Source: MGBC131033 sp910585655 (GTDB taxonomy: Bacteria; Bacillota; Clostridia; Lachnospirales; Lachnospiraceae). From it: a stretch of DNA of 16,543 bases. This document shows positions 1-6,566 of the stretch, piece after piece. The notes under the pieces were generated by a model, which saw nothing but the letters and a program-made list of their open reading frames with translations, was not told the DNA's origin and searched no databases. Where the stretch lies: NCBI GenBank assembly GCA_949502025.1, contig CATBCG010000038.1, positions 1 to 16,543 on the forward strand, read 5' to 3'. How positions within the stretch are numbered: the first letter of the stretch is position 1; each line of letters begins with the position of its first letter. Made by a program: the position numbers and the translations under genes.

Positions 1-13
1 CCATACCTGACAT
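1..13 (-). CDS. 5' end of an unidentified gene running off the left edge
   Basis: A well-formed minus-strand promoter (47-75) points leftward. Downstream of it is an AAAGGA ribosome-binding site, ten bases before an ATG at 11-13. Only the first four codons (M-S-G-M) lie inside the window. An alternative ATG at 20-22 in the same frame is almost on top of the ribosome-binding site and is less likely. Nothing can be said about the product. The gene would be divergent from the small membrane-protein locus that starts at 301, so it could be its regulator, but that is only a guess from the arrangement. Confidence 0.4.
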
Positions 14-46
14 ACCAATCATTTCCTTTCAAGAAGTATAGAAATA

Positions 47-75
47 ATTGTACACGATTGTGCAGGAATTGTCAG
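47..75 (-). promoter_or_regulatory. Sigma-A-type promoter for the leftward gene
   Basis: On the minus strand a -35 box CTGACA (70-75) is followed by a 17-bp spacer and a -10 box TACAAT (47-52). Each box matches the consensus at five of six positions and the spacing is ideal. It would start transcription near position 40, about 27 bases before the proposed ATG at 11-13. Confidence 0.65.
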
Positions 76-130
76 TTACTAAATATAATATATCAGATTT
101 TTTCTTTGGCGGATAGACATAAAATCGTGC

Positions 131-160
131 GTTTACCGTGCTATAACGAACACGGCAAAC
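131..160. promoter_or_regulatory. 30-bp dyad between two divergent promoters
   Basis: The ten-base arms GTTTACCGTG (131-140) and CACGGCAAAC (151-160) pair with a single A-C mismatch around a ten-base loop. The dyad lies between the leftward promoter (47-75) and the rightward -35 box at 175. It is 15 bp upstream of that box, a typical place for a regulator-binding site. It is also followed by a short T-rich stretch and could be a weak rho-independent terminator, but no gene ending just upstream on the plus strand is apparent. Operator and terminator are both possible. Confidence 0.4.
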
Positions 161-174
161 AGAAATTTTGCTAC

Positions 175-202
175 TTGACATAATTAAAATTTATATTAGC
201 AT
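175..202 (+). promoter_or_regulatory. Probable promoter for the small membrane-protein locus
   Basis: A perfect -35 hexamer TTGACA occupies 175-180. The best-spaced -10 candidate is TAGCAT (197-202, 16-bp spacer, four of six matches). Other AT-rich candidates nearby are spaced less well. The -35 box is convincing and the exact -10 box is uncertain. The leader to the ATG at 301 would be about 90 bases. Confidence 0.5.
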
Positions 203-297
203 AAAATCAAAAACTCCTAATCCTATAGATTGATTTTTATTTCATAGAGTCTGGTTTTAAAGACCTTTATACTTTTGATCGTTTTTAGGAGGTAAGG
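203..297 (+). promoter_or_regulatory. Structured leader with a possible anti-Shine-Dalgarno element
   Basis: The leader contains an AT-rich hairpin, AAAATCAA (203-210) with TTGATTTT (230-237), whose loop carries CTCCTAA (214-220). That heptamer is exactly complementary to TTAGGAG (285-291), part of the very strong ribosome-binding site TTAGGAGGTAAGG before the ATG at 301. The pairing could mask the site and make translation conditional. Complementarity to a purine-rich ribosome-binding site is easily found by chance, so the regulatory reading is an inference. Confidence 0.3.
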
Positions 298-300
298 ATT

Positions 301-679
301 ATGGATAGAACTTTTAAGGAAGATCAAAAAGCTAATGCCGTTAACATTAGCTTTATCGTAATTACTCTTGTAGTCCTCTGCTGGAACCTTACAGCAGTTT
401 CTATTGCAGCTACAAAGGCAGAACAGCTCTTACTGGATTATAGTAGAGTATTTTTACGAGGCAATAGGCTGCCCTCTACTCACGCTTAGTAAAGAAGCTT
501 TGGCAGTTCATTATTCTTTTTCGTCAGTCCTATTCGGACTATTGATCTCACTAGCATTCTTCATTGCTAAAGTTATTCTACACTACAATGAAAATTTGTT
601 TAGTGAGGGAACTGTGCTTGGTATCAGCAGTTTCTCTACTGTGCTGCAGCTTATAGTCACAGTTCGTATCCTGTTTTAA
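301..679 (+). pseudogene. Small three-helix membrane protein, reading frame split by a +1 shift at a T5 run
   Basis: An ATG at 301 with an excellent ribosome-binding site opens a 62-residue frame containing one hydrophobic helix (about residues 15-37), ending at 489. Near the T run at 450-454 the adjacent frame continues as apparently meaningful protein to a TAA at 677-679. Removing one T joins ...DYSRVF to YEAIGCPLLT... and gives one 125-residue protein. Two further hydrophobic segments would fall near residues 75-96 and 107-124. The downstream half has no convincing start of its own. I recognise no family. The options are a recent loss-of-function mutation, a sequencing error, or a real +1 slippage product. 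The mostly intact second half argues that the break is recent or not fatal. The 39-residue peptide gene follows 77 bases later on the same strand. Confidence 0.5.
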
Positions 680-756
680 GTTAGATTCCCTAGGAGCCAA
701 TTCCCCATCTTATGTGGTAGATTCTGTTTTACTGTTTTTATTTAGGAGGTGCGAGT

Positions 757-876
757 ATGAACGTTACATGGATCTCTGATATGCAGGAACTCGTGATAAA
801 CACGATAACTGCGTATGGGCTTATCTTTGTGATAGGTACTATCCTGTCAATCTGGAATACCTTCCAGGACGACTAA
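757..876 (+). CDS. 39-residue single-pass membrane peptide
   Basis: An ATG at 757 follows the strong ribosome-binding site TTTAGGAGGTGCGAG and opens a 39-codon frame ending in TAA at 874-876. A terminator hairpin starts six bases later. The peptide has an acidic or polar N-terminal dozen residues, a hydrophobic stretch of about 20 residues (roughly 13-33) containing TAYGLIFVIGTILSIW, and an acidic tail ending QDD. Ribosome-binding site, start, stop and terminator together make this a convincing small gene despite its length. Single-pass peptides of this size include type I toxins, regulators of membrane complexes and small phage proteins. The acidic tail is unlike the basic tails common in type I toxins. 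Function unknown. It probably shares a transcript with the 301-679 locus. Confidence 0.65.
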   Translation: MNVTWISDMQELVINTITAYGLIFVIGTILSIWNTFQDD

Positions 877-881
877 GCCCG

Positions 882-915
882 GAGGAGTCCCAAGGAATTT
901 TGGGGCTCCTCTTTA
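882..915 (+). terminator. Rho-independent terminator after the 39-residue peptide gene
   Basis: A 12-bp stem pairs GAGGAGTCCCAA (882-893) with TTGGGGCTCCTC (900-911), with one G-U pair and a six-base loop. A short U-rich tail TTTAT follows. It ends the rightward small-gene unit and meets the degraded intron reverse transcriptase head to head: that pseudogene's stop codon lies at 913-915. Confidence 0.7.
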
Positions 916-1784
916 TATGATTAAACATAGGCTTCTTATCTTATGTCTTAGCCATTCATCGGTTTCCTTTAAAAGCCCTTTCATATCTGCAAGTGAGAAA
1001 TAATTTACCCATCCGTTATTCCTTTTTGTCAGTTCCCTGATTTTATCTTTCCTCTTTGCCACTGACTTTGGATGTACCCGAAATCTGCATTTTCCTTTAT
1101 AACGGTAAAATGCGTATCCTAGGTATTTTACCCTGCTAATATGTGCCACGCTTGTTTTCTTTCGGTTTACTTTCAGAAAAAGTTTCCCCTCAATAAACGG
1201 AATGATATTTCTTAGAGTTCTTCCTGCACTCTTCCTGCTTTTGCAGAATATCATGCAGTCATCCGCATAACGCACAAACCTGTGTCCTCTGCATGTCAGT
1301 TCCCTGTCCAGTTCATTCAGCATGACATTACTAAGCAATGGACGGTTCGCCTTGTGGCATTCCTGTTTCCGTCTTTTCAATCAACTACTGTCGGTACTCC
1401 CAGTTTCCGAAATTCGCCTTTTGTTTCTTTGGGTATTTCTACCCTGCGGACTGGGCTGGGTTTATATTTTCTTTCCTTTAACTGCTAGATTAGTTGCTCT
1501 TGGTTGTCTCTGAGGAACAGCAGAAGTTCATCCATGCTCATCCCATCCACACCGACTGCACCTTTGTTTAATTTTACTTGCTTGTACGCATTATTCAGAT
1601 TAGTTGGTTGTAAAATCCTCTCCAACAGCCCGTCCGTCTGAAAGTCTGTGATGATGCGGTTGTTTTCAGTAATCCTCTGACAGGCGAACACTTCCGCATA
1701 CTCTTTCTGTTCCGCAGATACCATTTGCAGATAGTCCTCATTATGAAGTTGTCTGTCCTTAAATCTGTTATTGGTTACATTCAT
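913..1784 (-). pseudogene. Group II intron reverse transcriptase/maturase, multiply disrupted
   Basis: Translation starts at ATG 1782-1784 after an AGGAG ribosome-binding site. The N-terminal part contains the typical NKGAVGVDGM segment and then meets a TAG at 1485-1487. The same frame continues through KYKPSPVRRVEIPKET to LGVPTVVD and a TGA at 1377-1379, where it jumps to just before the GMPQG motif. The catalytic palm segment with the first metal-binding aspartate is therefore missing (roughly 80-100 residues by comparison with the family). GMPQG lies in a different frame from the following PLLSNVMLNELD, so a small indel at about 1340-1348 broke the GMPQGGPLSPLL motif. The YADD box survives at 1258-1269. 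The C-terminal part has lost about 20 residues before GWVNYF and stops soon after DEWLRHKIR, without the rest of the maturase domain. Full-length relatives have roughly 420-460 residues. Confidence 0.85.
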
Positions 1785-2195
1785 TTACTCACATCTCCTA
1801 AAGTTCAGTCCTTCCCATTATGTTTGCAACCACAATGGTACTATGACCTCTGCTGACTTCTCGCCATTCGTTGTTACTACGGATTTCTTATACATTTGTT
1901 GATGTAATTCTATCCGCTGACGAGACCTCCCCAGGTAAGAACGCAATCTTTCGCTCCATCCATCTGCCACATTTACCACAATTAGTTCTGAGTCGTTATT
2001 GGACTTTAGTTTGTATAGCAACCTTATCCCCAACTGTAGCCTGATGTGATTTCTGTTCGTCAGACCAGAGCTTTGCCTCCAGCTCTCTTCAGATTCCATC
2101 TCACGATAGACACCTTTGCTCTTGGCTATACACTTCCCACTACCAGGGCGTGTTACGGACTTTCACCGATTAGATTGCGCCCATACTGGGCGCAC
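1785..2195 (-). ncRNA. 5' ribozyme portion (domain I onward) of the group II intron
   Basis: This roughly 410-base stretch upstream of the reverse transcriptase start has no real coding content but matches the look of a bacterial group II intron 5' half. It opens GTGCGCCC with a perfect 8-bp hairpin (TGCGCCCA with TGGGCGCA). It continues with segments I recognise from related introns, such as GGTGAAAGTCCGTAACACG, GAAGTGTATAGCCAAGAGC and GGTCTGACGAACAGAAATC. A continuous 93-codon frame across 1818-2099 is a by-product of this RNA sequence. Without domains V and VI it cannot be catalytic. The segment appears better preserved than the reverse transcriptase. Confidence 0.7.
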
Positions 2196-2198
2196 TGT

Positions 2199-2237
2199 AA
2201 AAAAGACACATCAACATTTCCAGTTAACGTGTCTTTT
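2199..2237 (-). terminator. Rho-independent terminator of the small alarmone synthetase gene
   Basis: On the minus strand a 15-bp stem (2223-2237 with 2201-2215, including G-U pairs) closes a seven-base loop and runs into six U residues (2199-2204). It lies about 70 bases after the alarmone synthetase stop. The group II intron begins three bases further on, so this hairpin was probably the intron's insertion target. Confidence 0.85.
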
Positions 2238-2307
2238 CAACATTTTTGCCAAAGCATTAAAGGATACTTATATGCGAAAGCTTCTATTTTCCTGTCCTAT
2301 TAAGATC

Positions 2308-3108
2308 CTACAGCTCCTGCGCCCGGTAGCTTTCCGAAATCAAGTCAAGCTCCCGGTGAAATTTTTCAAGCGTTTCCATCTCGCCGGTTTCGTATACCCT
2401 ATAAAATTCATCCTGGATTTTTTCCACTTCCCGTTTGTTTGCTATTTTATACAGGTTTTGGATATTGTTTAGGATATCCGCTACAATACTTTCCCGGATT
2501 TCTAACATATTTTTGGCATCCATAATATTGTCCCGAATCGCGGACATCTCCTGATCCATAACCTGGACTGCTTCAGCGGAATTGATTAGACGCTCTTTTA
2601 CATGCGGCGGCATATTCCCTTTGTATTTGTATTGAAGAGAATGTTCGATCGTAGACCAAAAGTTCATTGCCAACGTTCGGATTTGAATCTCCACCTGCAG
2701 CCGCTTTTTTCCGTTCATGGTTTCTACATTGTAATAGATAATCATATGATAGCTGCGGTAGCCGCTGTCTTTCTGGTGAGTGATATAATCCTTTACACGC
2801 TTGATTTCCATATCCTCTCGATTTTTGATAATTTCTACCACCTGTTTAATATCCTCTACAAACTGGCAGATAATCCGGATTCCGGCAATATCCTCCAATT
2901 CCGTTTCGATATCTTCAAAATTGATCTTTTTCTTCTGCGCTTTTTCCAAAATGCTAGAAATCTTTTTCACACGCCCCGTTACTTCTATAATCGGAGAATA
3001 GACGCCTGCATCCCGGCATTCCTTAATCACATGGTTAAATTTTACGATCAACTCATCTACTGCTAGTATATAAGGATTTAAGATTTCCCGCCATAGCCTG
3101 ATTTCCAT
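2308..3108 (-). CDS. Small alarmone synthetase (RelA/SpoT synthetase domain only)
   Basis: The 266-residue cytoplasmic protein would transfer pyrophosphate from ATP to GTP or GDP to make (p)ppGpp. The RelA/SpoT synthetase core lies at about residues 40-165. It shows TGRVKKISSILEK (44-56), the metal-binding aspartate in LEDIAGIRII (D73), KDYITHQKDSGYRSYH (106-121) and the catalytic glutamate in VEIQIRT (E140). There is no HD hydrolase domain and no TGS or ACT domain, and the length fits the RelQ/YjbM group of small synthetases. The C-terminal third is helical and coiled-coil-like, as in the tetrameric members. The ATG at 3106-3108 is preceded by AGGAG. The gene has its own promoter (3189-3217) and terminator, so it can respond separately from the wall-gene operon upstream. 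Confidence 0.9.
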   Translation of the reverse strand: MEIRLWREILNPYILAVDELIVKFNHVIKECRDAGVYSPIIEVTGRVKKISSILEKAQKKKINFEDIETELEDIAGIRIICQFVEDIKQVVEIIKNREDMEIKRVKDYITHQKDSGYRSYHMIIYYNVETMNGKKRLQVEIQIRTLAMNFWSTIEHSLQYKYKGNMPPHVKERLINSAEAVQVMDQEMSAIRDNIMDAKNMLEIRESIVADILNNIQNLYKIANKREVEKIQDEFYRVYETGEMETLEKFHRELDLISESYRAQEL

Positions 3109-3188
3109 AGTATCCTCTCCTGCCTACGCTGTCCGATATTCTCGTACGCTTTCCATCTGTCATCAGCACAATATCGTTCTATACTACT

Positions 3189-3217
3189 ATTATAGCATAC
3201 CTTACGGCACATTTCTA
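3189..3217 (-). promoter_or_regulatory. Extended -10 promoter for the alarmone synthetase
   Basis: A perfect -10 hexamer TATAAT (3189-3194) is preceded by TGC, an extended -10 element. Seventeen bases upstream is a weak -35 box TAGAAA (3212-3217, four of six). It lies in the 129-base gap between the M23 peptidase stop and the synthetase ATG. The extended -10 probably compensates for the poor -35. Confidence 0.7.
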
Positions 3218-3237
3218 GCCCGTAGTCTATTCTTTTT

Positions 3238-3933
3238 CTATTTATTTTCCAGCTCGCAAAAGGAGAGCATAAATGGTTCTGCATAGCGCAGCAGCGGATA
3301 AGGATTGATCACATCCTCGTCGCCTCCCAGGTAAACGCCTAGGTGCAGATGAGCCGGAAATTCTCCCTTTGTTCCCTCTTTGCCATAACCGCTGTCACCC
3401 AAAAATCCCAATAAATCTCCTGCTTTTATCTGCTGTCCCTCAGCCAGATCTTTCCGGTAAGAATCCAGGTGCGCATAGTAATAATAGACACCGGACGGGC
3501 TGCGGATACCAACCCGATAGCCGCCCAGTTCCAGCCATCCTACCTTATCCACTACTCCGTCTGTCATACTTAGCACCGGATAGACGCCGCTCCTGCCGTC
3601 TATTGCCATAATGTCCGTTCCTTCATGCTTCCGTTCCCCTCCGTAAGTACGTTCCTCCCCAAAGCTATCCTCATAGGAAAAACACTGCTCCGGCTGCTCC
3701 ATCAAGCTTCCGTCTGAATTTCGTTTTCGCTCGGCAGCAACCGGAAAATATGTAACCTCCGCTAGCTGCTCCTCTCCAAAACCGACTTTTGCCAGTTGGG
3801 CAATTTCATCGCTTCGCTCCTCCCTGCGGATTCGCTCCTGTTCGTTCTGATAAACACCAAATAGACGCCATCCGGCATAAAGTGTCAAAATCACAATAAG
3901 CAGGAATTTAAGCGTTTTCTGATATTCTTTCAT
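3238..3933 (-). CDS. Membrane-anchored M23-family (LytM-like) peptidase
   Basis: The 231-residue protein has an uncleaved-looking N-terminal membrane anchor (residues 9-26) and a charged linker rich in E and R. An M23 metallopeptidase domain follows from about residue 95 to 215. Zinc ligands are visible as HEGTD (H103, D107) and HLH (H195, H197), with a further histidine in YAHLD (H155), so the active site looks complete. Such enzymes cut peptide cross-links in peptidoglycan; others serve in sporulation. The domain lies outside the membrane. The ATG at 3931-3933 has an AGGAGG site. It follows the LCP gene but with a hairpin (3963-3993) between them and no clear promoter, so it is probably expressed by read-through. 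Its exact wall substrate cannot be told from sequence. Confidence 0.85.
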   Translation of the reverse strand: MKEYQKTLKFLLIVILTLYAGWRLFGVYQNEQERIRREERSDEIAQLAKVGFGEEQLAEVTYFPVAAERKRNSDGSLMEQPEQCFSYEDSFGEERTYGGERKHEGTDIMAIDGRSGVYPVLSMTDGVVDKVGWLELGGYRVGIRSPSGVYYYYAHLDSYRKDLAEGQQIKAGDLLGFLGDSGYGKEGTKGEFPAHLHLGVYLGGDEDVINPYPLLRYAEPFMLSFCELENK

Positions 3934-3962
3934 CTGGCTACCTCCTTACCAGTACGCAAATA

Positions 3963-3993
3963 GGACGCCGGATGGATGATCCTTCCGGCGTCC
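3963..3993 (-). terminator. Strong hairpin after the LCP gene
   Basis: Perfect 10-bp GC-rich arms, GGACGCCGGA (3963-3972) and TCCGGCGTCC (3984-3993), enclose an 11-base loop, 46 bases after the LCP stop. On the minus strand the tail is only TATTTG, so termination may be partial, which would suit read-through into the M23 gene. Confidence 0.6.
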
Positions 3994-4038
3994 CTGTTCC
4001 TGCTTCACTTTATGCGTTTTTTCCTGGAAATATTCCGT

Positions 4039-5271
4039 TTATTCCCGCTGCACTCCCTCCGGCAGATCCATGGTTCCTGCCAAATCGTCGTCGGATTCTT
4101 CCTCCGGACCATAGATAAATTCCTGCAGGGCAGCAACGTTTTCCGGAAGATGCGGCACCAAAACTGCCATTCCTCTGACATACAACGGATCGTACATGTT
4201 GTTTTGCGGAATCTGCATCGTTTCTAACTCTCCCATTCCCATTGTTACCAGGCTTGTCGCATAGGAAATAATATCCGTTTTAGAAATATCCGTCTGGACA
4301 TATGGCAGCAGTTGGTTGATTAAAAGGAGCAGATCCGGCAGTGACTTACTTTTATACTTTTCAAAAATCGCACCAAGCAGCGCGCGCTGTCTGGAGGTAC
4401 GTCCAAAATCATCCGCTACATTATCTGCCGTCCGTACATAGCGGATTCGCATGTACCCCAACGCCTGATTTCCGTTTAATGTCTGCATCCCTTCCCGCAG
4501 CGTCCGGTAGACAGGATTGGAAACATAGTTGGTATGATTCAGATAATACGCTTCATCAGCAGTCAGAGACAGTTCCACTCCTCCCAGGCTGTCAATGATA
4601 TCCTCAAAGCCTTCAAAATTTACCAAAACCGAACCGTCAATCTCGATATCCAAGTTCAGCTCAATGGTTTCCTCTAGCAAAGGAATTCCTCCGCTTCCAT
4701 AGGCAGAGTTCAGCTTATTATCCTGATAGCCCGGGATCTGGACATACAAATCCCTCATCAGTGAAGTAAGTTTGACTGCCTTCTGACCAAAGTTGATACT
4801 GGCTATCATAATCGAATCCGTTCGTCCTCTGGCTGTACCGGAACCAATCGCTTCCTCTCCTACCAGCAGAATATTGATCACATCATCTCGCTGCTTGACT
4901 TCCTCGGTCGGCGGTTCCCATACAATCTCCTCTGGTTTAACTTCCTCTAATCCGTTTTGTTCATCCTGATCAAACTGCTCTTCCAGCCGTTCGTCGTCAA
5001 AGTCTACAACAATCCGATCTAACATCGCATTGACTACTAACGCCAGTACAATCGCCAGTCCTAAAAGGCTGATCACAGGAATCCTTACCCATAATGGTAT
5101 CCGCTGAAACCAGTTTTTCTTTTTTTTCGGTGGTTCTGCTTCCTCTGCCGTCTCTTCCTGTTTCCCTCCGTCTAATTCCTCGGAAATCTGCTCTGCCAGT
5201 GACAATTCCAGTTCGGTAAGTTCAAAATCCTCTTCGTTCCTTTCCTGTTCTTCATTTTTATGATCGTCCAT
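4039..5271 (-). CDS. LCP (LytR-CpsA-Psr) family wall-polymer transferase
   Basis: The 410-residue protein has a long acidic cytoplasmic tail (1-48), a basic stop PKKKK (48-52) and one membrane helix (about 62-82). An outer LCP domain follows (about 130-345). LCP enzymes attach teichoic acids, capsular or other undecaprenyl-linked polymers to peptidoglycan. Family motifs are present: RTDSIM (150-155), LMRDLYV (171-177), KLNSAYG (186-192), the LGGV segment (229-232) and DDFGRTSRQR (287-296), with the arginines that bind the pyrophosphate lipid. The ATG at 5269-5271 overlaps the end of the CapA-like gene by 14 bases, with an AAGGAG site inside that gene, so the two are translationally linked. 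The unusually long acidic N-terminus is low-complexity and may bind cytoplasmic partners. Which polymer is moved is unknown. Confidence 0.9.
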   Translation of the reverse strand: MDDHKNEEQERNEEDFELTELELSLAEQISEELDGGKQEETAEEAEPPKKKKNWFQRIPLWVRIPVISLLGLAIVLALVVNAMLDRIVVDFDDERLEEQFDQDEQNGLEEVKPEEIVWEPPTEEVKQRDDVINILLVGEEAIGSGTARGRTDSIMIASINFGQKAVKLTSLMRDLYVQIPGYQDNKLNSAYGSGGIPLLEETIELNLDIEIDGSVLVNFEGFEDIIDSLGGVELSLTADEAYYLNHTNYVSNPVYRTLREGMQTLNGNQALGYMRIRYVRTADNVADDFGRTSRQRALLGAIFEKYKSKSLPDLLLLINQLLPYVQTDISKTDIISYATSLVTMGMGELETMQIPQNNMYDPLYVRGMAVLVPHLPENVAALQEFIYGPEEESDDDLAGTMDLPEGVQRE

Positions 5272-6544
5272 CCTCTGACTCCTTTACATATCCCTTATCG
5301 TCTATCTGAACCGAATAGGAGATGCTCTCCATATAACGGTAAAATTCTGTCCCCTCTTCCTGCCCCATTTGACAGGTCGTTCCGTTTTGTGCATAACATG
5401 GATAAATCCGGCTTTGCAGGACGCCGCTTCCATCCACTTCTAGCAGCAACAGCATCGTCCGCTGAATCGTAGTACCATATAAAAAATTCCCCAGGCTGTA
5501 ATAAATCGGCTTTCCCTGGTAAAATTCTACGCTCTGAACCACATGGGGATGAGTTCCTATCACCACATCTGCTCCGGCATCTATATAGCGATATGCCATT
5601 TCCCTTTGATAATCCTCTGGTCTTTCCATTTCCATCACACCCCAATGGACATATACCACCACATAATCGTACTGTTCTTTACAGGCGCGAATTTCTTCCT
5701 CTAAAGCGGTAGAATCATAGGTACAAAACATTCCTGGCTGCCGGTTGAGGATATTCCATTCCACTACCGGAATCACTCTGGAAGCCGCCAGTACCGCTAC
5801 CGTTTTTCCATCCAGTTCATAAACGGCAGCCTGCTTTGCTCTCTCATAATTTTCACCGGCGCCGATATAGTCGATTCCATATTGATCCAGCGTAGAAAAG
5901 GTATCCGAAAGCGCCTCTGTCCCGAAATCCAGCGCATGGTTATTCGCCAACGTCACCAGATCAATCCCCATTTCTACATAAGAATCGGCAAGGGAAGGCG
6001 TCATTCGGTATGTATATTCTTTGTCCGCCATCGGTGTGCCGCCGTCTGAAAACGCACATTCATGATTTAAAACAGCGACATCCGCTTCTGCGATCAAGCG
6101 AATCAAGGAATCGTCTAAAAGCCCCTTGATCCCATTGTTTTGATATTGCCACAGACGCTGACGGTTATAATAGGTATCTCCGAAAAAAGCCATCGAAAAT
6201 CCTTTCCTGTCAGGTTCGTTTTCTTCTTCTTTGGGAGATGCGATATCTGCAGGATTCTTACTATCCTCTGTTTTTTCTTGCTTCGATTCTTGCTGTTCTG
6301 ATTCTTGCTGTTCTAATTCCTGCTGTTTCGATTCTTCTTGTTCTGATTCCTGCCAACTTACTTCCGGTTTTGAATCCGGCTCTGGTTTGGGTGTTGCTTC
6401 CGTTTGCTTTCTTTCCAAGTGTAAAAAAGCGCCTGGTCGGAAAAGAGCCAGCAGAAGAACCCCTGCCAGCAGCAGAAGCCCTCCTGCGATTCCATACACA
6501 ATTTTAATCCGTTTCATTCTCTTTGATCCTAACTTCTGTTTCAT
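5258..6544 (-). CDS. CapA-family (poly-gamma-glutamate synthesis type) metallophosphatase-fold protein
   Basis: The 428-residue protein has an N-terminal membrane helix (about 15-36). A low-complexity linker of Q, E, S and K (about 64-95), encoded by 15-bp repeats, comes next. A CapA/calcineurin-like domain runs from about residue 115 to 365. Diagnostic motifs are GDTYYN (122-127), LNHECAFS (159-166), LANNHALDFG (199-208), VHWG (299-302), GTHPHVVQ (330-337) and SLGNFLY (350-356), so the metal-binding residues appear intact. In Bacillus, CapA takes part in poly-gamma-glutamate capsule export. Many Firmicutes carry CapA homologues without the rest of that pathway, and capBC are not seen here. 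I chose ATG 6542-6544 with GAGGA six bases upstream over a TTG at 6554-6556. It follows pepD closely and overlaps the LCP gene. Confidence 0.85.
   Translation of the reverse strand: MKQKLGSKRMKRIKIVYGIAGGLLLLAGVLLLALFRPGAFLHLERKQTEATPKPEPDSKPEVSWQESEQEESKQQELEQQESEQQESKQEKTEDSKNPADIASPKEEENEPDRKGFSMAFFGDTYYNRQRLWQYQNNGIKGLLDDSLIRLIAEADVAVLNHECAFSDGGTPMADKEYTYRMTPSLADSYVEMGIDLVTLANNHALDFGTEALSDTFSTLDQYGIDYIGAGENYERAKQAAVYELDGKTVAVLAASRVIPVVEWNILNRQPGMFCTYDSTALEEEIRACKEQYDYVVVYVHWGVMEMERPEDYQREMAYRYIDAGADVVIGTHPHVVQSVEFYQGKPIYYSLGNFLYGTTIQRTMLLLLEVDGSGVLQSRIYPCYAQNGTTCQMGQEEGTEFYRYMESISYSVQIDDKGYVKESEDGRS
6270..6354 (-). repeat. 15-bp tandem repeats within the CapA-like linker
   Basis: About five tandem copies of a 15-bp unit close to GATTCTTGCTGTTCT (plus strand; 6285-6299 and 6300-6314 are identical, the others have a few changes) encode the pentapeptide pattern Q-E-S/L-E/K-Q. 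Adjacent identical copies suggest recent slippage. The repeat is in frame and changes only the length of the outer linker between the membrane helix and the CapA domain. Confidence 0.75.
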
Positions 6545-6566
6545 CCCATTCCTCAAATGACGTACC

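Larger units (their letters stand above)
913..2195 (-). mobile_element. Decayed, 3'-truncated group II intron (class C-like)
   Basis: The minus strand carries a recognisable group II intron beginning at the G complementary to 2195 with GTGCGCCC. The 5' ribozyme segment runs to about 1785, followed by a degraded intron-encoded reverse transcriptase (1784 down to 913). No domain V or VI hairpin and no 3' boundary are present after the reverse transcriptase. The sequence instead passes directly into the terminator at 882-911, so the 3' end has been deleted. The intron begins three bases after the U tract of the terminator at 2199-2237. Class C introns are known to insert just downstream of rho-independent terminators, and the reverse transcriptase remnant resembles that group. 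The element cannot splice or move on its own. Confidence 0.8.

Noticed and set aside
1..183. Open plus-strand frame from the left edge to TAA at 181-183
   Set aside because: It is cysteine- and basic-rich without recognisable features, and overlaps a good minus-strand promoter and the dyad. Likely chance, though a gene end cannot be fully excluded.
1818..2099. 93-codon open frame on the minus strand
   Set aside because: It lies inside the recognisable group II intron ribozyme sequence, and its open frame is incidental.
3078..3284. 68-codon frame on the minus strand between the M23 and alarmone synthetase genes
   Set aside because: It crosses the promoter and both gene ends, with no ribosome-binding site or protein-like sequence.
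6231..6560. 109-codon plus-strand frame rich in cysteine and serine
   Set aside because: It is the antisense reading of the 15-bp repeats and membrane helix of the CapA-like gene.
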